The notes under the pieces were generated by a model that saw only the letters and a list, made by a program, of their open reading frames with translations, did not search any database and was not told where the DNA came from. DNA of 64,000 bases from Codonopsis lanceolata. Taxonomy: Eukaryota > Streptophyta > Magnoliopsida > Asterales > Campanulaceae. The stretch covers positions 74,405,228 to 74,469,227 of the forward strand of contig CM028384.1 of NCBI GenBank assembly GCA_013146195.2. The letters are read 5' to 3'. Each line of letters starts with the position of its first letter. The stretch's first letter is position 1. Positions 47,255-58,964 of the stretch are shown here, piece after piece. The translations under genes were made by a program, and so were the position numbers.

Positions 47255-47380
47255 TCCTGAAACACCATGTTTTCCCACAGCTTTCTTGAACTTCCATGGT
47301 GGGGATTCATTTGAATTCACATAGAGATCAAACAATGTAGAAAGAAAGTTCAAGAAAGCTGTGGAAAAGCATGGCAGGAC
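47255..47380 (-). ncRNA. MIR396b: MIR396b precursor hairpin
   Basis: On the minus strand the 5' arm (47366 down to 47346) is TTCCACAGCTTTCTTGAACT plus T, the canonical miR396b. The 3' arm (47291 down to 47271) is GTTCAAGAAAGCTGTGGGAA plus A, the miR396b star type. Lower-stem bases pair (CATGCTTTT with AAAACATG; TCCTG with CAGGA). The mature-miRNA arm comes first only on the minus strand, which sets the orientation. A TATA box lies ~220 bp upstream on that strand. The product has the same GRF targets as miR396a (established). The gene converges on MIR396a. Confidence 0.96.
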
Positions 47381-47434
47381 TCAAATTTGCAACAATGGCG
47401 CCCTGAAATATTACTCTCCATCTTCATGACTTGA

Positions 47435-47554
47435 TCACCCCTTATTACATCTCCAAGAAAGTAAGAAGTTCTTGTTATAGCAACACACACACACACAGAG
47501 TGAGGAGTGGGGAGGGATGAAGTGAAGGCATGCCCATAGAGTAGAAAAAGCCAT
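47435..47554 (-). CDS. Candidate 39-codon ORF in the pri-miR396b leader
   Basis: An AUG about 45 bases downstream of the TATA box opens a 39-codon frame (MAFSTLWACLHFIPPHSSLC, then VCVCCYNKNFLLSWRCNKG) that stops ~55 nt before the hairpin. Part of it is a CA/GT microsatellite (47481-47496), so the peptide would vary between individuals. It is a possible miPEP only. A slightly earlier AUG probably lies upstream of the start site. Confidence 0.2.
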   Translation of the reverse strand: MAFSTLWACLHFIPPHSSLCVCVCCYNKNFLLSWRCNKG

Positions 47555-47596
47555 ATATGGACCACACTAATATAGCATTCTGTTGTAAGAAGCCAG

Positions 47597-47603
47597 CTTT
47601 ATA
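47597..47603 (-). promoter_or_regulatory. TATA box of MIR396b
   Basis: TCTATAAAGC on the minus strand, just downstream of a C/T-rich stretch (CCTCCCTTCCTTCTC). Start expected near 47570. Confidence 0.65.
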
Positions 47604-48791
47604 GAGAAGGAAGGGAGGGTGGGAGAACGGAGGGCAGAGTTCAGTTCACCTCATCAAGGCGCATTTTACCACATATTGCCTGCTTTACTTGCTAGTGCGC
47701 CAGTGGGGTACCTTAGCCATAGCAGCAGCGTCAGATGGGGTCCTGTTCTTTTTCTTCGATCAGTTGAACCGTCGATTAATTTATAAGGTCAATTCTTAAT
47801 GAAGTATATTTTTTTGATAATTAGTATTTAATTTATGATGTTAATATATACTGTTAATAGTCTTTTAATTCAAAGAACTTTATTGAACTCTTGGACCTTA
47901 ATCTACATTAGCTACTTAAGTTGTTTGAACCTTCGTACGTACTTAAATCACTTGAATTCCAAATCCTTTATTTTCTTTGTATTAAACCATCCGCCACCTA
48001 TTCTTTTTCTCTCGGCTTGATCCCTCCATCCCAAAATAGATAATGTTTTAGAAAATTTCACTCATATTAAAAGAACTTATAGAAAAATTGATCTACTCTT
48101 ATTAAAATATAATTATTATTGATAAGTTGCACGATTATCTTTCTTTAATTAGAGAGCAATTAAAAGAGATGATTTTGACAAATGTTTATAATTTTTTTCT
48201 TGAAATTTTATAAAGTATCTATTTTAGGTCAAAATTTTTTTCTTTCTAAAACGTTATTTATTTAGGTATATATAGACTACACTTCCACGTAATTATTCAA
48301 GTAGATAATTTTTATTAAATAATTGAAAATATAAAGTGCACACGTGGTGTGTGCCATTTTTACTTGTGATTAATGACTTTTCAATTGGTTGGATGTCAAT
48401 TGTCAAACTTGTTTTTTTTTAATTCTAATTTTCAAGTTCCTCCTTTAATATTTAAATTTGAGAGATTGGTTTAAATTAAAACCCCACAAAAATATAGAGA
48501 AAACATTTAAAGGGAAAACGATAAAAGATGATCCCATCCCCTACACATGCCTCCATGTGAGCAAATCTTCGTTCTTTCTCTAATTTTATTGGCGAAGAAT
48601 AAAAGGTATGGAGAGGTTTATGGTCCCCCAATCTCTGTGTTTTCTCTCTGCACTAATATATATATTATCATTCGTTATTGTTATTATTATTAACTACAAT
48701 ATAGAGAGATTGCAGTTACACTCTGGCACTTTGCCCTTTGGCACACCCTTTTTCCCTCCATTTTCCATATAATCAAAGAAAAAAAACCTTA
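47604..48791. other. Upstream of MIR396b, no gene recognised
   Basis: Probably promoter DNA near 47.6-47.8 kb, then AT-rich sequence with a Stowaway-like start at ~48020 (CCCTCCATCCCAAAATAGAT) whose other end resembles ~48215-48235 (AAAGTATCTATTTTAGG). That pair is too imperfect to call separately. Confidence 0.4.
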
Positions 48792-49164
48792 GGTTGAGGA
48801 GAGTGGAAGTTTCTTTTAATTTGGGGGGGTTTAATTTTAATTTTGTTTATCATTTGGTTTGTTGTTTAATTTTGTTTAGATTTTATTAGGTGGTGTTTTT
48901 AGCTTTTTAATTCTATGGGTTAGACATGTCTTAGTAGTTAGAAGGACCAAATAGGTTAGGTTTCTGAAGGCGGATCGTTGACCGTCAACTTCCTCACTAT
49001 TTAATTATGGTCCTAGGTTTATCGTTGTTGATAAACCTTAGGGCGTGTTAATCTTAGATGACTAACTTTTGGATCGAGGTCGTAATTTGTTTGTTATGCT
49101 TTGTTTTTCTTGTAAATTTTATGATATTAATGATATATCTTTGTTGGTTGCAAAAAAAAAAAAA
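48792..49164 (+). mobile_element. 5'-truncated L1-type LINE tail with poly(A)
   Basis: Ends in a run of 13 A (49152-49164) after TTGTAAATTTTATGATATTA and ATGATATATCTTTGTTGGTTG, a 3' end I recognise from plant L1 LINEs. The word CCTTA, preceded by A's, occurs just before the insert (48787-48791) and just after the tail (49165-49169), consistent with a target duplication. Only 3' UTR is present. Confidence 0.75.
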
Positions 49165-49416
49165 CCTTATAAGTTAAAGTACTAGAGTTATATTGAGCTT
49201 ATCTACGAGATTAAAAGCTTATAAGAAAATATATCAACTACCCCTCGGCAACACATTCAGATAATATAATCTCCATAAATTCAAGACGAGAATATTTTAC
49301 TACATTCATGTATTTCATTTTGATCACTACGTTACATCTTCGTTCAAGTTTACCATGTTCATTATATAAACGTTAAGCAATGAAAGGTTTTAAATTTTGA
49401 ATAAAGATTTGTAGTA

Positions 49417-49680
49417 CTCCACTGGTCCCAAAATTAATTATTTTGCTTTCTTTTTTCGTTAATACCAAAATAATTATCTTTTTTGAAAGTTTTATTTTTA
49501 GGATATCACTTTTATCATTTTACTTTTATTTTTTTTCTTACTTTAATTTTAAGTTACATATTAATGAGTTTTAAAGGAAACCATACAATATTTCAATATT
49601 AATAATCCATATCCATTCAAATGTATTTTTTTTAATCATATGCCAAGTCAATCCAGATGATAATTTTAGAACGGAAAAAA
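49417..49680. mobile_element. Stowaway MITE, diverged family A member
   Basis: TA flanks, left CTCCACTGGTCCCAAAATTA, right AATTTTAGAACGGAAAAAA. The interior (TTCGTTAATACCAAAATAAT, TACTTTAATTTTAAGTTACA, CCAAGTCAATCC) follows family A position by position but is well diverged. 264 bp. Confidence 0.75.
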
Positions 49681-49830
49681 TACTATTTTTCCTTATTAAC
49701 TTTTGTTGGCGAAGACAAGCGTGCACCTAATAGATGAGCCTATATGAACTTGTGATTGTTAGCGATGGAGAAACAAGCAACTAGAAGAAAGTTATAAAAA
49801 TAGGTTAACATAATAAATAGATAAATAAAA

Positions 49831-49833
<3 letters not shown>

Positions 49834-49874
<41 letters not shown>
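49834..49874. repeat. (TA)n microsatellite
   Basis: About 20 TA units. Confidence 0.93.
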
Positions 49875-49876
<2 letters not shown>

Positions 49877-51629
49877 GTGTCATTAATTGTCATGTGATAT
49901 GTAGGGGAATGGGTTATCACCGAAATGAACTCTTTCGTAACCGCCCGTATCTCTTGCTGTTGAGTCCTGGACCCACTTCGGTTTGGATCCACCTCTTCCT
50001 GCAGCCAACTAACATTCACTCCTTATGAACAATTCATGGCTCCGTACTCATCCCACACACACACACAAAATAAATAAATATGACAAACAAGTTTTGTACA
50101 GTAATTTGCAAGGGTATTGGGAAAATAGGGTATTCATGTTTTAAGAATGTTTAATCACCCCCATTATACCCCGAAACAATGACACAAATGGAAAAAAAAA
50201 ATAAGAACAAAAAACCTCCAATATTAATACTGTAAACTAAATCACAAAAAGAAAGAAACAGTTTCATTTGAAATTATTTTAAGGGAGTGATCCAGTAATA
50301 GAGATGAGCCTTATAAAATATAGGGCCTCACTCACTTCCGAGTTCTCATACCCCCTTAGGAGGAAAAAAAAAATATTATTTGAAATTCTTTTTAATACTG
50401 TAATTTTACTTCTACATATTTTTGTAAGTTACACTTGATCTATATTTTATTAATACATGCATTATAAAAAAATATCATATTCTTGAAAATATACAAAAAT
50501 ATATTATAACAATCATATTTTTATATTCAATTCTAATAATGATCTTCTTTTTTCTTTCCACAAATCAAAAACAAAGAAACCTTTTTTAAAAGTAATTGGC
50601 ACAAATCATTATTCATGATATATATATTAACGATCCACTAAGGTCGGCTCCATCACTTCCCCTCCTTTAATATTTGATTGAAAACGGATATCGGATTGAA
50701 ATCTTTGATTGAGACCTTCTATATTCATAATATTCATTGGTTCTGGATAAAAAGTCTTTATTTAAAATCATTTTTTTAAATAACATTTTTAGTTATTCGT
50801 TAGTAAATAAATTATATTTTAATTTTTTAATTTCTGAAAATGAACTCTTTAAATGAAATATCTAAAATAAAATAATATATTTTTTTACTCGAAACAGAAA
50901 GAGTATAATATATGGATGGATCATAGTTTGATTTAGCAGTTTGTCATTTTGTTTGTGTCTGGCGCAACTTGGGGTGGATGGCATGGGAGATGAACCACAT
51001 TTATCTATTGTCGTTTTACAATTTACATCTTTCTTGGTCATTCCTAACCTTTTTTTTTTTTTTTTTAAATTATTTAATTAATATTGCAATTTGTAATTTA
51101 GCTGAAGGAGCAACAAAGAGAAACGGTAGCTAGGCATTTGTTTGAAGCGTTCAACAAGAGTTGTGTTAGAGTATAAGGGGGTCAATTGTAGAAACTGTAT
51201 AATCATCATTCAAAGTTTGGAGGGTGTCGTGTATCATTATGTCATAATTAGGCGAGTTGTTTGTGATAGATGGAATCTTCCATTTGTAGCCGGTAGATAA
51301 ATATCTGGATGGATGTAATGTCTCAGTGAATATTAATAAAAAAAGAAAATGTAGAAATGATACAATCTCTATCTCAATCTTGTTAAATCTTCAAGTTTAA
51401 AATCATCAAGTTGGTGGAAATTGTTTGGCTAGAGATCGATGGATTTTCCTCACTTTGATTTTTTATTGTTTGATTCAACTTTCTTCTTTTCTGCTTTTAG
51501 GCTAATCCATTAAAAACCCAATCAATTTACCTTCAGAAAGTAATTTTTTTTTATTCTGAAATCATATAAAACTTAAATTTTATCTTTTTTTTAAATCATA
51601 ATTTAATTAATTGTGAAAGGTAGTTAATA
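49875..51629. other. AT-rich DNA, no gene recognised
   Basis: Nothing beyond low-complexity runs. A possible Stowaway right end (GAAACAGAAAGAG, TA) is near 50892-50906, after AACATTTTTAGTTATTCGTTAG (50783-50804). Confidence 0.4.
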
Positions 51630-52676
51630 CTCCTTTTCGAGGCAAATAGTCCACTCAGTGGCGGATCCAGGAATAATGTTGACCGGTGTCCAAAATTTTA
51701 ACTATTACATACCACTAGAAGCACCCGCTGCACCCCCTACAGGGCCTACACCAATTCCAATATTTGACAATTTTCGTTTAAAAAATTCCTCCATATTTCC
51801 TCAAAAGTCAAAACTAATAACCAGTTAAAGAGACGAAAAAAACTCAAATTAACGGTAGTTTATTATATTAAAATATTCTTAAGCTATTAAATAGTTAAAT
51901 GAGATGACTAACAAATAGATAAACTGATTTTTTAAAAACACAAAACCCCCTAATTTCATATATATGCTAAAAAATAATCTAAAGAAACCCAACAAAACAA
52001 CAAATAATTATAACAACCAAATTTTACCTTTAAATTGCTCTAAATTCTCCAATCAATATAAGCTAAACCAAAGTTCCAAAGGCACCAAAACTTGTTTTCC
52101 TATACAATATTATCAACCAATTAATCAAATCAACAATTATACATTTTAACCTAAAAATCTACAAATTCAAATACTCTAATTTCGGATAAATAAAGTGTGA
52201 TTTATGAATATACTAGGAAAGATTGAAAATAATTAAATGAAATTCAACTATAAAAAATAGAAAAAGTAGTAATTAAAAATTAGTCAAGTGGAATTTGGGA
52301 AATGGACTTGGGAGAATGAGATTATTACTGTAATTATTTATGGGAGGAAGTCTCGGTTTGGGAGAGGGAGTGAGAAGTGACGGTAGTAGTTAGGTTTAGT
52401 AAATTAGTTACTGTATTTAGTTTTGGGAAGAAATTAGGAGGGGTCCAAAAGAAATATTATGAGGGGTCCAATTGTCAAGAATCAAAAACATACTTCCCCT
52501 TTTTTTATCCAGCGGTGTCCATGTACACCCCTCCACAAACCCTGGATCCGCCACTTAGTCCAATATACCTTTTTGAGATGTTTTACTTTCAAACATTATA
52601 CTTACAATTTATATAATATTTCATATTTACCTCTCACTTGTGTTATAAGCATATTGTTTGAGTGGAACGAAAGGAA
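51630..52676. mobile_element. Stowaway-type MITE split by a hAT element
   Basis: TA then CTCCTTTTCGAGGCAAATAG at the left; GAGTGGAACGAAAGGAA before TA at the right. The two short parts (51630-51654 and 52556-52676) rejoin across the insert at TAGTCCA and resemble the MITE at 13263. Confidence 0.65.
51655..52555. mobile_element. hAT-like non-autonomous element with AGTGGCGGATCCAGG ends (901 bp)
   Basis: Inverted ends (C)AGTGGCGGATCCAGG and CCTGGATCCGCCACT, just inside TAGTCCAC (51647-51654) and TAGTCCAA (52556-52563), an 8 bp duplication with one mismatch. CAGTGGCGG-type ends are common in plant hAT elements. The centre is AT-rich; no transposase. The subterminal words GGTGTCCA (51686, 52514) appear at both ends. 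Confidence 0.75.
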
Positions 52677-53122
52677 TACAATAATTAAGAGATATATATA
52701 AATAACTTTAGAGTTGACTATAAATACAGTAATGCTAGAGGATATTCAATCTATTAATATCAAATGTGAAAGGTAAATCTAATCTTATAAAGATTATAAA
52801 TATAAATTTTGAAAGTGAAATCTCTAAGTAAAATATCTTTAAATATTACAATAGACTTTTTTTTCGAAACATAATGAGTATTTATTTTGAAAATTGCTAG
52901 GATTATTGGTATAAGATAATAAGAGTGTTATTTAAGCTTTGTTAACTTTTCGTGGATTGTCAAAATTGCCTCCGAATCTAATTAATAATCACTGGCCTCC
53001 CCATTGAATACCACATTTGCTTAAAGAATCACGCGCTGTATTACTATTTTAGTTTGGTTTTCCGAAGTTTCAACAGTAATTTCCGAGTTGTTTTAGACTA
53101 CAAGGGGTAAAGCTCTTATTAC
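52677..53122. other. AT-rich DNA, nothing recognised
   Basis: No gene or terminal repeat supported. Confidence 0.4.
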
Positions 53123-53236
53123 TATGGTTGGCAAAATGTGTATTATGGATAATCATGAGTTAGTTTATTATCCATGGATAACCATGGATAATAGCCTAAC
53201 ACATGCTTATCAATAACACTCATTTTACCACCCCTA
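53123..53236. mobile_element. hAT MITE (114 bp), long inverted repeat
   Basis: Perfect 8 bp duplication CTTATTAC at 53115-53122 and 53237-53244. Left TATGGTTGGCAAAATG, right (minus strand) TAGGGGTGGTAAAATG; the two arms pair over most of the length, meeting at TTATCCATGGATAACC. The TAGGGGTG end and TTATCC words link it to the 1571 bp hAT at 33674-35244. Confidence 0.9.
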
Positions 53237-53296
53237 CTTATTACCATGTTTTGACCTTGCTAAAATCAAATGTGGACATGAGTAGAAGATTTATTT

Positions 53297-53318
53297 ATAT
53301 AAATAAATAAATAAATAA

Positions 53319-53360
<42 letters not shown>
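53297..53360. repeat. (TAAA)n(TA)n microsatellite
   Basis: About six AAAT-type units, then about 17 TA units. Confidence 0.9.
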
Positions 53361-53363
<3 letters not shown>

Positions 53364-53540
53364 AATAAATCAGGGACTAATTGGTGGCCGATCGAATTAT
53401 GCTAAAAACAACTGATGATCCAGATTGATTTGTAAATGTTTGAGTTACAAATAAACCCATCAGTTATGAGTTTTTTTTATCCCGATCATTCATTGAACTG
53501 ATCTCATACCGATACCGTGCCTATGATACGGGCACGTATA

Positions 53541-54392
<852 letters not shown>

Positions 54393-54541
54393 AGTTCAGA
54401 TCTCCTGTACCACTTGTGTGTATCACTGGTGTATCACTTTTCATCTTCACCATTATATTCCAATCATTGCATCTCAACTAATGGTTGAGATGAAAAATGA
54501 TACACCAGTGATAAACACAAGTGATACAGGAGATCTGAACT
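54393..54541. mobile_element. Mutator-like MITE (149 bp), near-perfect hairpin
   Basis: AGTTCAGATCTCCTGTACCA at the left and its inverted copy (starting AGTTCAGATCTCCTGTATCA on the minus strand) pair for about 65 bp with only a few mismatches. The flanking 9 bp are TAAAAAAAG (54384-54392) and TATAAAAAG (54542-54550), one mismatch, the length expected of Mutator-type elements. A transcript would fold into a long hairpin. Confidence 0.8.
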
Positions 54542-55045
54542 TATAAAAAGATGGTAAGAGAGTAATTGAGTGAAAAATTGAAAAGAAAAGAGAGTGCATA
54601 CATGACCAGGAAAAAAAGGTGGAATTATTTGGGGGCGGCTTTTGTTTTACCGTGAAAGTATAAGGATTAAGGATTAGGGACTAAGGAGGAGTCACGTGAG
54701 GTGAGGTCAGAGTTGGAGGGGTCGCTTTATGTAAATACGACCGAACAACGTTACTGTCTGTCTGTCTATCATCACTCATCAGTGTCATCACACGGCGCCA
54801 GTCGTTATATCATCAGAGTTTGCTCGTGCATGCTGGTGCACAGTAGCCCAACCGGCGCACTTTTAGTGTTCTTTAGCACCGTACTCACCAGCCCCACCTT
54901 CCCGTTTCTCTCCCGCTTAATTTGTGTGCTTTTGACAAAGATATCTCATAAACCAACTAATGGCTTCACACACACACACACCCCTCTCACAACAAATATC
55001 ACCTCCTTCGCAAACTTTAAACATTTATTTCTATTATAATTAAAA
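54542..55045. other. Unassigned, slightly GC-richer
   Basis: A 112-codon frame at 54701-55039 (+) has no recognisable domain and no supporting context. Confidence 0.35.
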
Positions 55046-55332
55046 GCATCTTTGTGGAGGGTTTGACCAAAATGCGGATAAAAACTACAACATTTTCTAT
55101 TTTAAAGTATTTCATTACAACGTTTTAAAAATGTCTTGCATCTAGAAATGGAGCGGTGAGGAAAAACTGAGGTTTTAGGACGCTGCGTAATTTTTTATAA
55201 CTATTATATTTATGAAAATAACTTTTTGAAATAATTTCTCAAACGTGTTTATAAGAAGAAAAAAAACTGTGTTTTGAAAACGGTGCGTTTTAAAAAAGTT
55301 GTATTTTCAAAACGTAACACCAAACGAGACCC
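55046..55332. mobile_element. Tourist-like MITE family B, copy 3 (decayed)
   Basis: GCATCTTTGTGGAGGGTTTG and AACACCAAACGAGACC ends, with the AAAACG/CGTTTT interior of the family. The left end has lost its TTTGGT core. Confidence 0.65.
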
Positions 55333-56623
55333 AAATAACTTTACTAGTATCTCTATGTATAGCCTAATTATACGCTTTTAATTATATATTTAGCAGGATT
55401 GAAAATATTACACAATATCAACTTTTAAAATACTCTATTATTGTGATGCCATAACTTTCGTGTTGATTTAGGTGATATAACATGATTATTTTCACCTACA
55501 AATTTAAAAGGGTCCTTAAGTCATTTTGATAAATTAACACTAGTTTCTCAAATTTATCTCTTTCAATTGCCACAACAATCACTATTATTAGTTCAATTTA
55601 TAACTTTGGCACTTCTTGATGATTGATTTATCTTTACCAAGTGCTTCACATACAGATTGTGAATATCATAATTAAAATATAGATCGCTAATAACAATTAT
55701 CAGATAAAACACTTCATGAATTGGAACAAAAGAAGTACCCTCCTTTTCAGATCGCTAATCCTTTCAAGTGGGTTAATGGAAAGCGTAATACCTCAATCCC
55801 GCATTGGATAGATGTAAGAGTTGAATGTGTTTTATATGATTGTTACACTACGGTTCCGTTTGTTTCATGGCAAATGACTTCTCAAAAATATTTCCCTCAT
55901 TTTTTAGTATTTGGTAACCTTTGGAAAATGTAGTCAACGTAAAATTTTTTGGAATAAACGAAAAATGAATTCTTCTTTTCAAGAAAATGACTTGCGGATT
56001 CATTTTCCAAAAGTCATTTTCCAAATGTTCGATCACACATCTGCCCCCTTCTTCAATTACACATATTTACATACACGCACAATAATACACTCAATAAATA
56101 TTTTTTTTGAAAATTATAATTTTAGTAAATAATCACAACATTCTAAAATTAGTATCTACTATATTATTTAAGAACATCCCAAACATTATTCATTTTCTTT
56201 TCAAACGTTTTTTTAATATTAATTATCAATTTTTTAATTTTTATTTGTGAGATTGAAAAATGATGGACCTTATTGATTTGACACCACTAATGATAAATTG
56301 AGGGTTACTAAAAGAAAATTTTTTAAAGTTCAACACTATCTTATATTCAATATGGACATTAAGATTAGAATATACTTTTTGTATTGTTTTTCATAACATT
56401 TTTGGTGGATTTGTCAAACACTCGAAAATATTTTCCAATATATTTTCAAAAGATTTACCAAACACATGCAAATGAAATCTTTTCATTTTCCAAAAATTAT
56501 TTTTCGTGAAACAAACGAAGTCTACTACTAGGCACCAACATTATTCATAATTTTTTAGTCGGCTTGCGGTGGGCCTAATGACTCATGTCACTAACCTCAA
56601 CATTGAGGTTATTCAAGAATATA
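55333..56623. other. Unassigned DNA, possible decayed repeats
   Basis: At 55850-56530 there are words like GGTTCCGTTTGTTTCATGGC, ATTTTCCAAAAGTCATTTTCC and CGTGAAACAAACGAAGTC that may be the ends of one decayed element, but I cannot set borders. Two short overlapping frames are not convincing. Confidence 0.4.
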
Positions 56624-56881
56624 CTCCCTCCGTCCCTAAATTATCGTCCTCATTTCATTTTTCGTCCGTCCCAAAATAATTGTCCACTTTGAAACTTACC
56701 TTTTTAGAACATCACTTTTACCACTTTACCCTTACTTTTTCACCCTACTTTAATTATGGGCCACATACACATGGGCTTTAAAGGAAACTACACATTAAAC
56801 CAATATTAATAATCCAGTCAAATAGATTTTCTTAAACGGTGCGCCGGGTCAACCAGGACAATAAATTAGGGACATAGGGAG
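56624..56881. mobile_element. Stowaway MITE family A, copy 3 (258 bp)
   Basis: TA flanks, ends CTCCCTCCGTCCCTAAATTA and AATTAGGGACATAGGGAG. Same length as copies 1 and 2 and nearly the same sequence. Confidence 0.95.
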
Positions 56882-56893
56882 TATATGTTATTA

Positions 56894-57183
56894 ACGTCTC
56901 ATTTGGTGCAGCGTTTTGAAAGCGCTGCTTTTTCAAAATACAGTGTTTTTAAAACGTGGCATTTTCAAAATACAGTTTTGTTCTTATAAGCACGTTTGGG
57001 AAACGATCTCAAAACACTATTTTTATAAACATAGCAGTTATAAACGCAACATATTTTTAAAACGCTCCAAATTGGAGTGTTTTAAAACGTTGCATATTTT
57101 AAAACGCTGCATTGAAACACTTTTAAAAAGAAAACTCTGTATTTTTACCAGCGTTTTGGTCAAAACGCTCCACCAAACAAGTA
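56894..57183. mobile_element. Tourist-like MITE family B, copy 4 (290 bp)
   Basis: TTA on both sides, left ACGTCTCATTTGGTGCAGCG, right GCTCCACCAAACAAGTA. In opposite orientation to copy 1. Confidence 0.85.
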
Positions 57184-57301
57184 TTAAAATGACTTACTCC
57201 CTTCCTCCCAAATAAATATTCTAGTAGACAAAACACAATGATTAAGAAATGTAATTAATGATGAGTTGTAAAATATGTTTAACAATAATATATATTATAT
57301 A

Positions 57302-57681
57302 CTTCCTCCGAACCTATATATAAGCAAAAAATACCAAATTTTGGTGAACTTAAATATAAACAAAAATCACCATATTAAACTTTACTCACAACTTTCAAGA
57401 AGTTTGGTACAAAAATACCCCTTATTAATTCTTTTGTTTTTCAAGATGTGTGCACATTCCCTATACACAAAGAGCCACTAATTATAAAAGGAGCTATAAT
57501 TAATTGATGACAATGAGTTAATATTGCATTAATTGTCATCAGTTTTGAGTTGGATACTTAAGGGTATTTTAGTAAGTATATTTTTGTTTTATATAAAATC
57601 AAGACAATTTAACTAATTTAACTTACTTTCTTAATCTGTGTGAAATCGGTTAGTTTTGCTTATATATAGGTCCAGAAAGAG
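57302..57681. mobile_element. Stowaway-type MITE family C (380 bp)
   Basis: TA flanks, ends CTTCCTCCGAACCTATATATAAGC and GCTTATATATAGGTCCAGAAAGAG in inverted arrangement. No coding. Confidence 0.8.
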
Positions 57682-57714
57682 TATACTCTATCTCTCTTAT
57701 TACTTATGCAACTA

Positions 57715-57868
57715 TTACACTCTCTCCTAGGATGTGCAATAATGATAGTATTAAATGAAGAGATATACTAGGAAAATAGTATAAAATTTGTACACCAAAA
57801 GTTTTTTGGAACATTAGTTGGACATTCCAAAATAGAAAGTTGGAATATTTATCCTGGATGGAAGGAGT
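57715..57868. mobile_element. Stowaway-type MITE, truncated
   Basis: The right end ATTTATCCTGGATGGAAGGAG precedes TA, with AACATTAGTTGGACATTCCAAAATAG inside, as in common Stowaway elements. The left end is unclear. Confidence 0.5.
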
Positions 57869-57884
57869 ATAAGTCATCATCATC

Positions 57885-58084
57885 CTTTCTTTTTTCGTTC
57901 GTTCTAAATTAATTGTTTTCTTTCAAAACTTTTTTTTTATTTTTTCTATCTACTTTAATTATAGTCACATGCCTAAAGACATTAAAGAAAAACACATATT
58001 TCACAAATATTTATAATACAATTAATAATATTTTTTAAATGATGTGCTCAGTACAAATGGATAATAATTTGAAAACGAAGGGAG
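57885..58084. mobile_element. Stowaway MITE, decayed family A member
   Basis: TTTCTTTTTTCGTTCGTTCTA, TCTACTTTAATTATAGTCACATGCC and TAATTTGAAAACGAAGGGAG before TA match family A in order, with many changes. Confidence 0.65.
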
Positions 58085-58254
58085 TATATGATAAGAAATA
58101 ACCTTGTTATTAGTATAGTTTATAGTGTCCGTGGACTTGGTATTGGAAGCACTCAATACTATAAAACACATGATGCAATGAGAAGGTGAATGAAAAAGTT
58201 ACTGAATGTTGAAGGTGAAAAATATTCTTCTTTACACCACCCTGAGATTACATT

Positions 58255-58745
58255 GCGTACGATATATATATATATATATATATATATAAGGAGTGGCTAT
58301 TTCTACTATAATTTTTATTTATCTATTACATTCTTAATTATTGCATCAAATAAATACATGTTTTAACAAAATTACCCCTTAAGTACTTGCCTATTTTAAG
58401 TTGACTAATCAAGTTATTTTCCTAATTTTATTTTAACATTATTTTTTAGTTCAAACATTTATGAACAATATAGTTATTCTATTTTTATTCTTACTATTTT
58501 TATTTGTTTTATTAATTAATCTTATGAGTAAAGTTATAATGTATAATTATCATAAGGACATTTTTTTTCTACCAATCTTTGAGTAAATATATATTCATTG
58601 ATACAATCAAAACGGGGTGTCTTCTTTATAAAACTTATTCTCCTTATATAGATCGGAGAAATGTAAACTGTTACATTTTACATTATTACTTTTACATCAT
58701 TCAACAAAAGTAAGATGCCTAATACACGGCTAGGAAAATTAGATA
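58255..58745. other. AT-rich DNA with (TA)n
   Basis: (TA)n at 58262-58288; the rest is AT-rich with no gene. Confidence 0.45.
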
Positions 58746-58964
58746 GTTCCTTTTTTCTAGTGGTGAGGTCCACTTATCTTCGTCTGTCTGCCACTACATG
58801 GTTAGTGGAGCATCTTTCTGAATTATTTGATGTCTTTCGGGGAAGCCGTTGTTCTTTCTTCTTTGTCTTCTTTGATGGTTCCTTTTTCTAGTGGTGAGGT
58901 CCACTTTTCTTCATCTGTCCGCCACTACATGGTTAGTGGAGTATCTTCTGAACTGTTTGATGTA
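58746..58964. repeat. Direct repeat (~88 bp, 131 bp apart)
   Basis: CTAGTGGTGAGGTCCACTT, CATCTGTC.GCCACTACATGG and TTAGTGGAG.ATCT occur at 58746-58833 and again at 58878-58964. It lies at the 3' end of a minus-strand coding-like region. Confidence 0.9.

Noticed and set aside
53514..53540. Hairpin ACCGTGCC...GGGCACG like a Helitron 3' end
   Set aside because: No CTRR follows; the sequence goes straight into CT repeats.
54701..55039. 112-codon + strand frame
   Set aside because: No motif, no promoter or intron signals, partly made of CA repeat.
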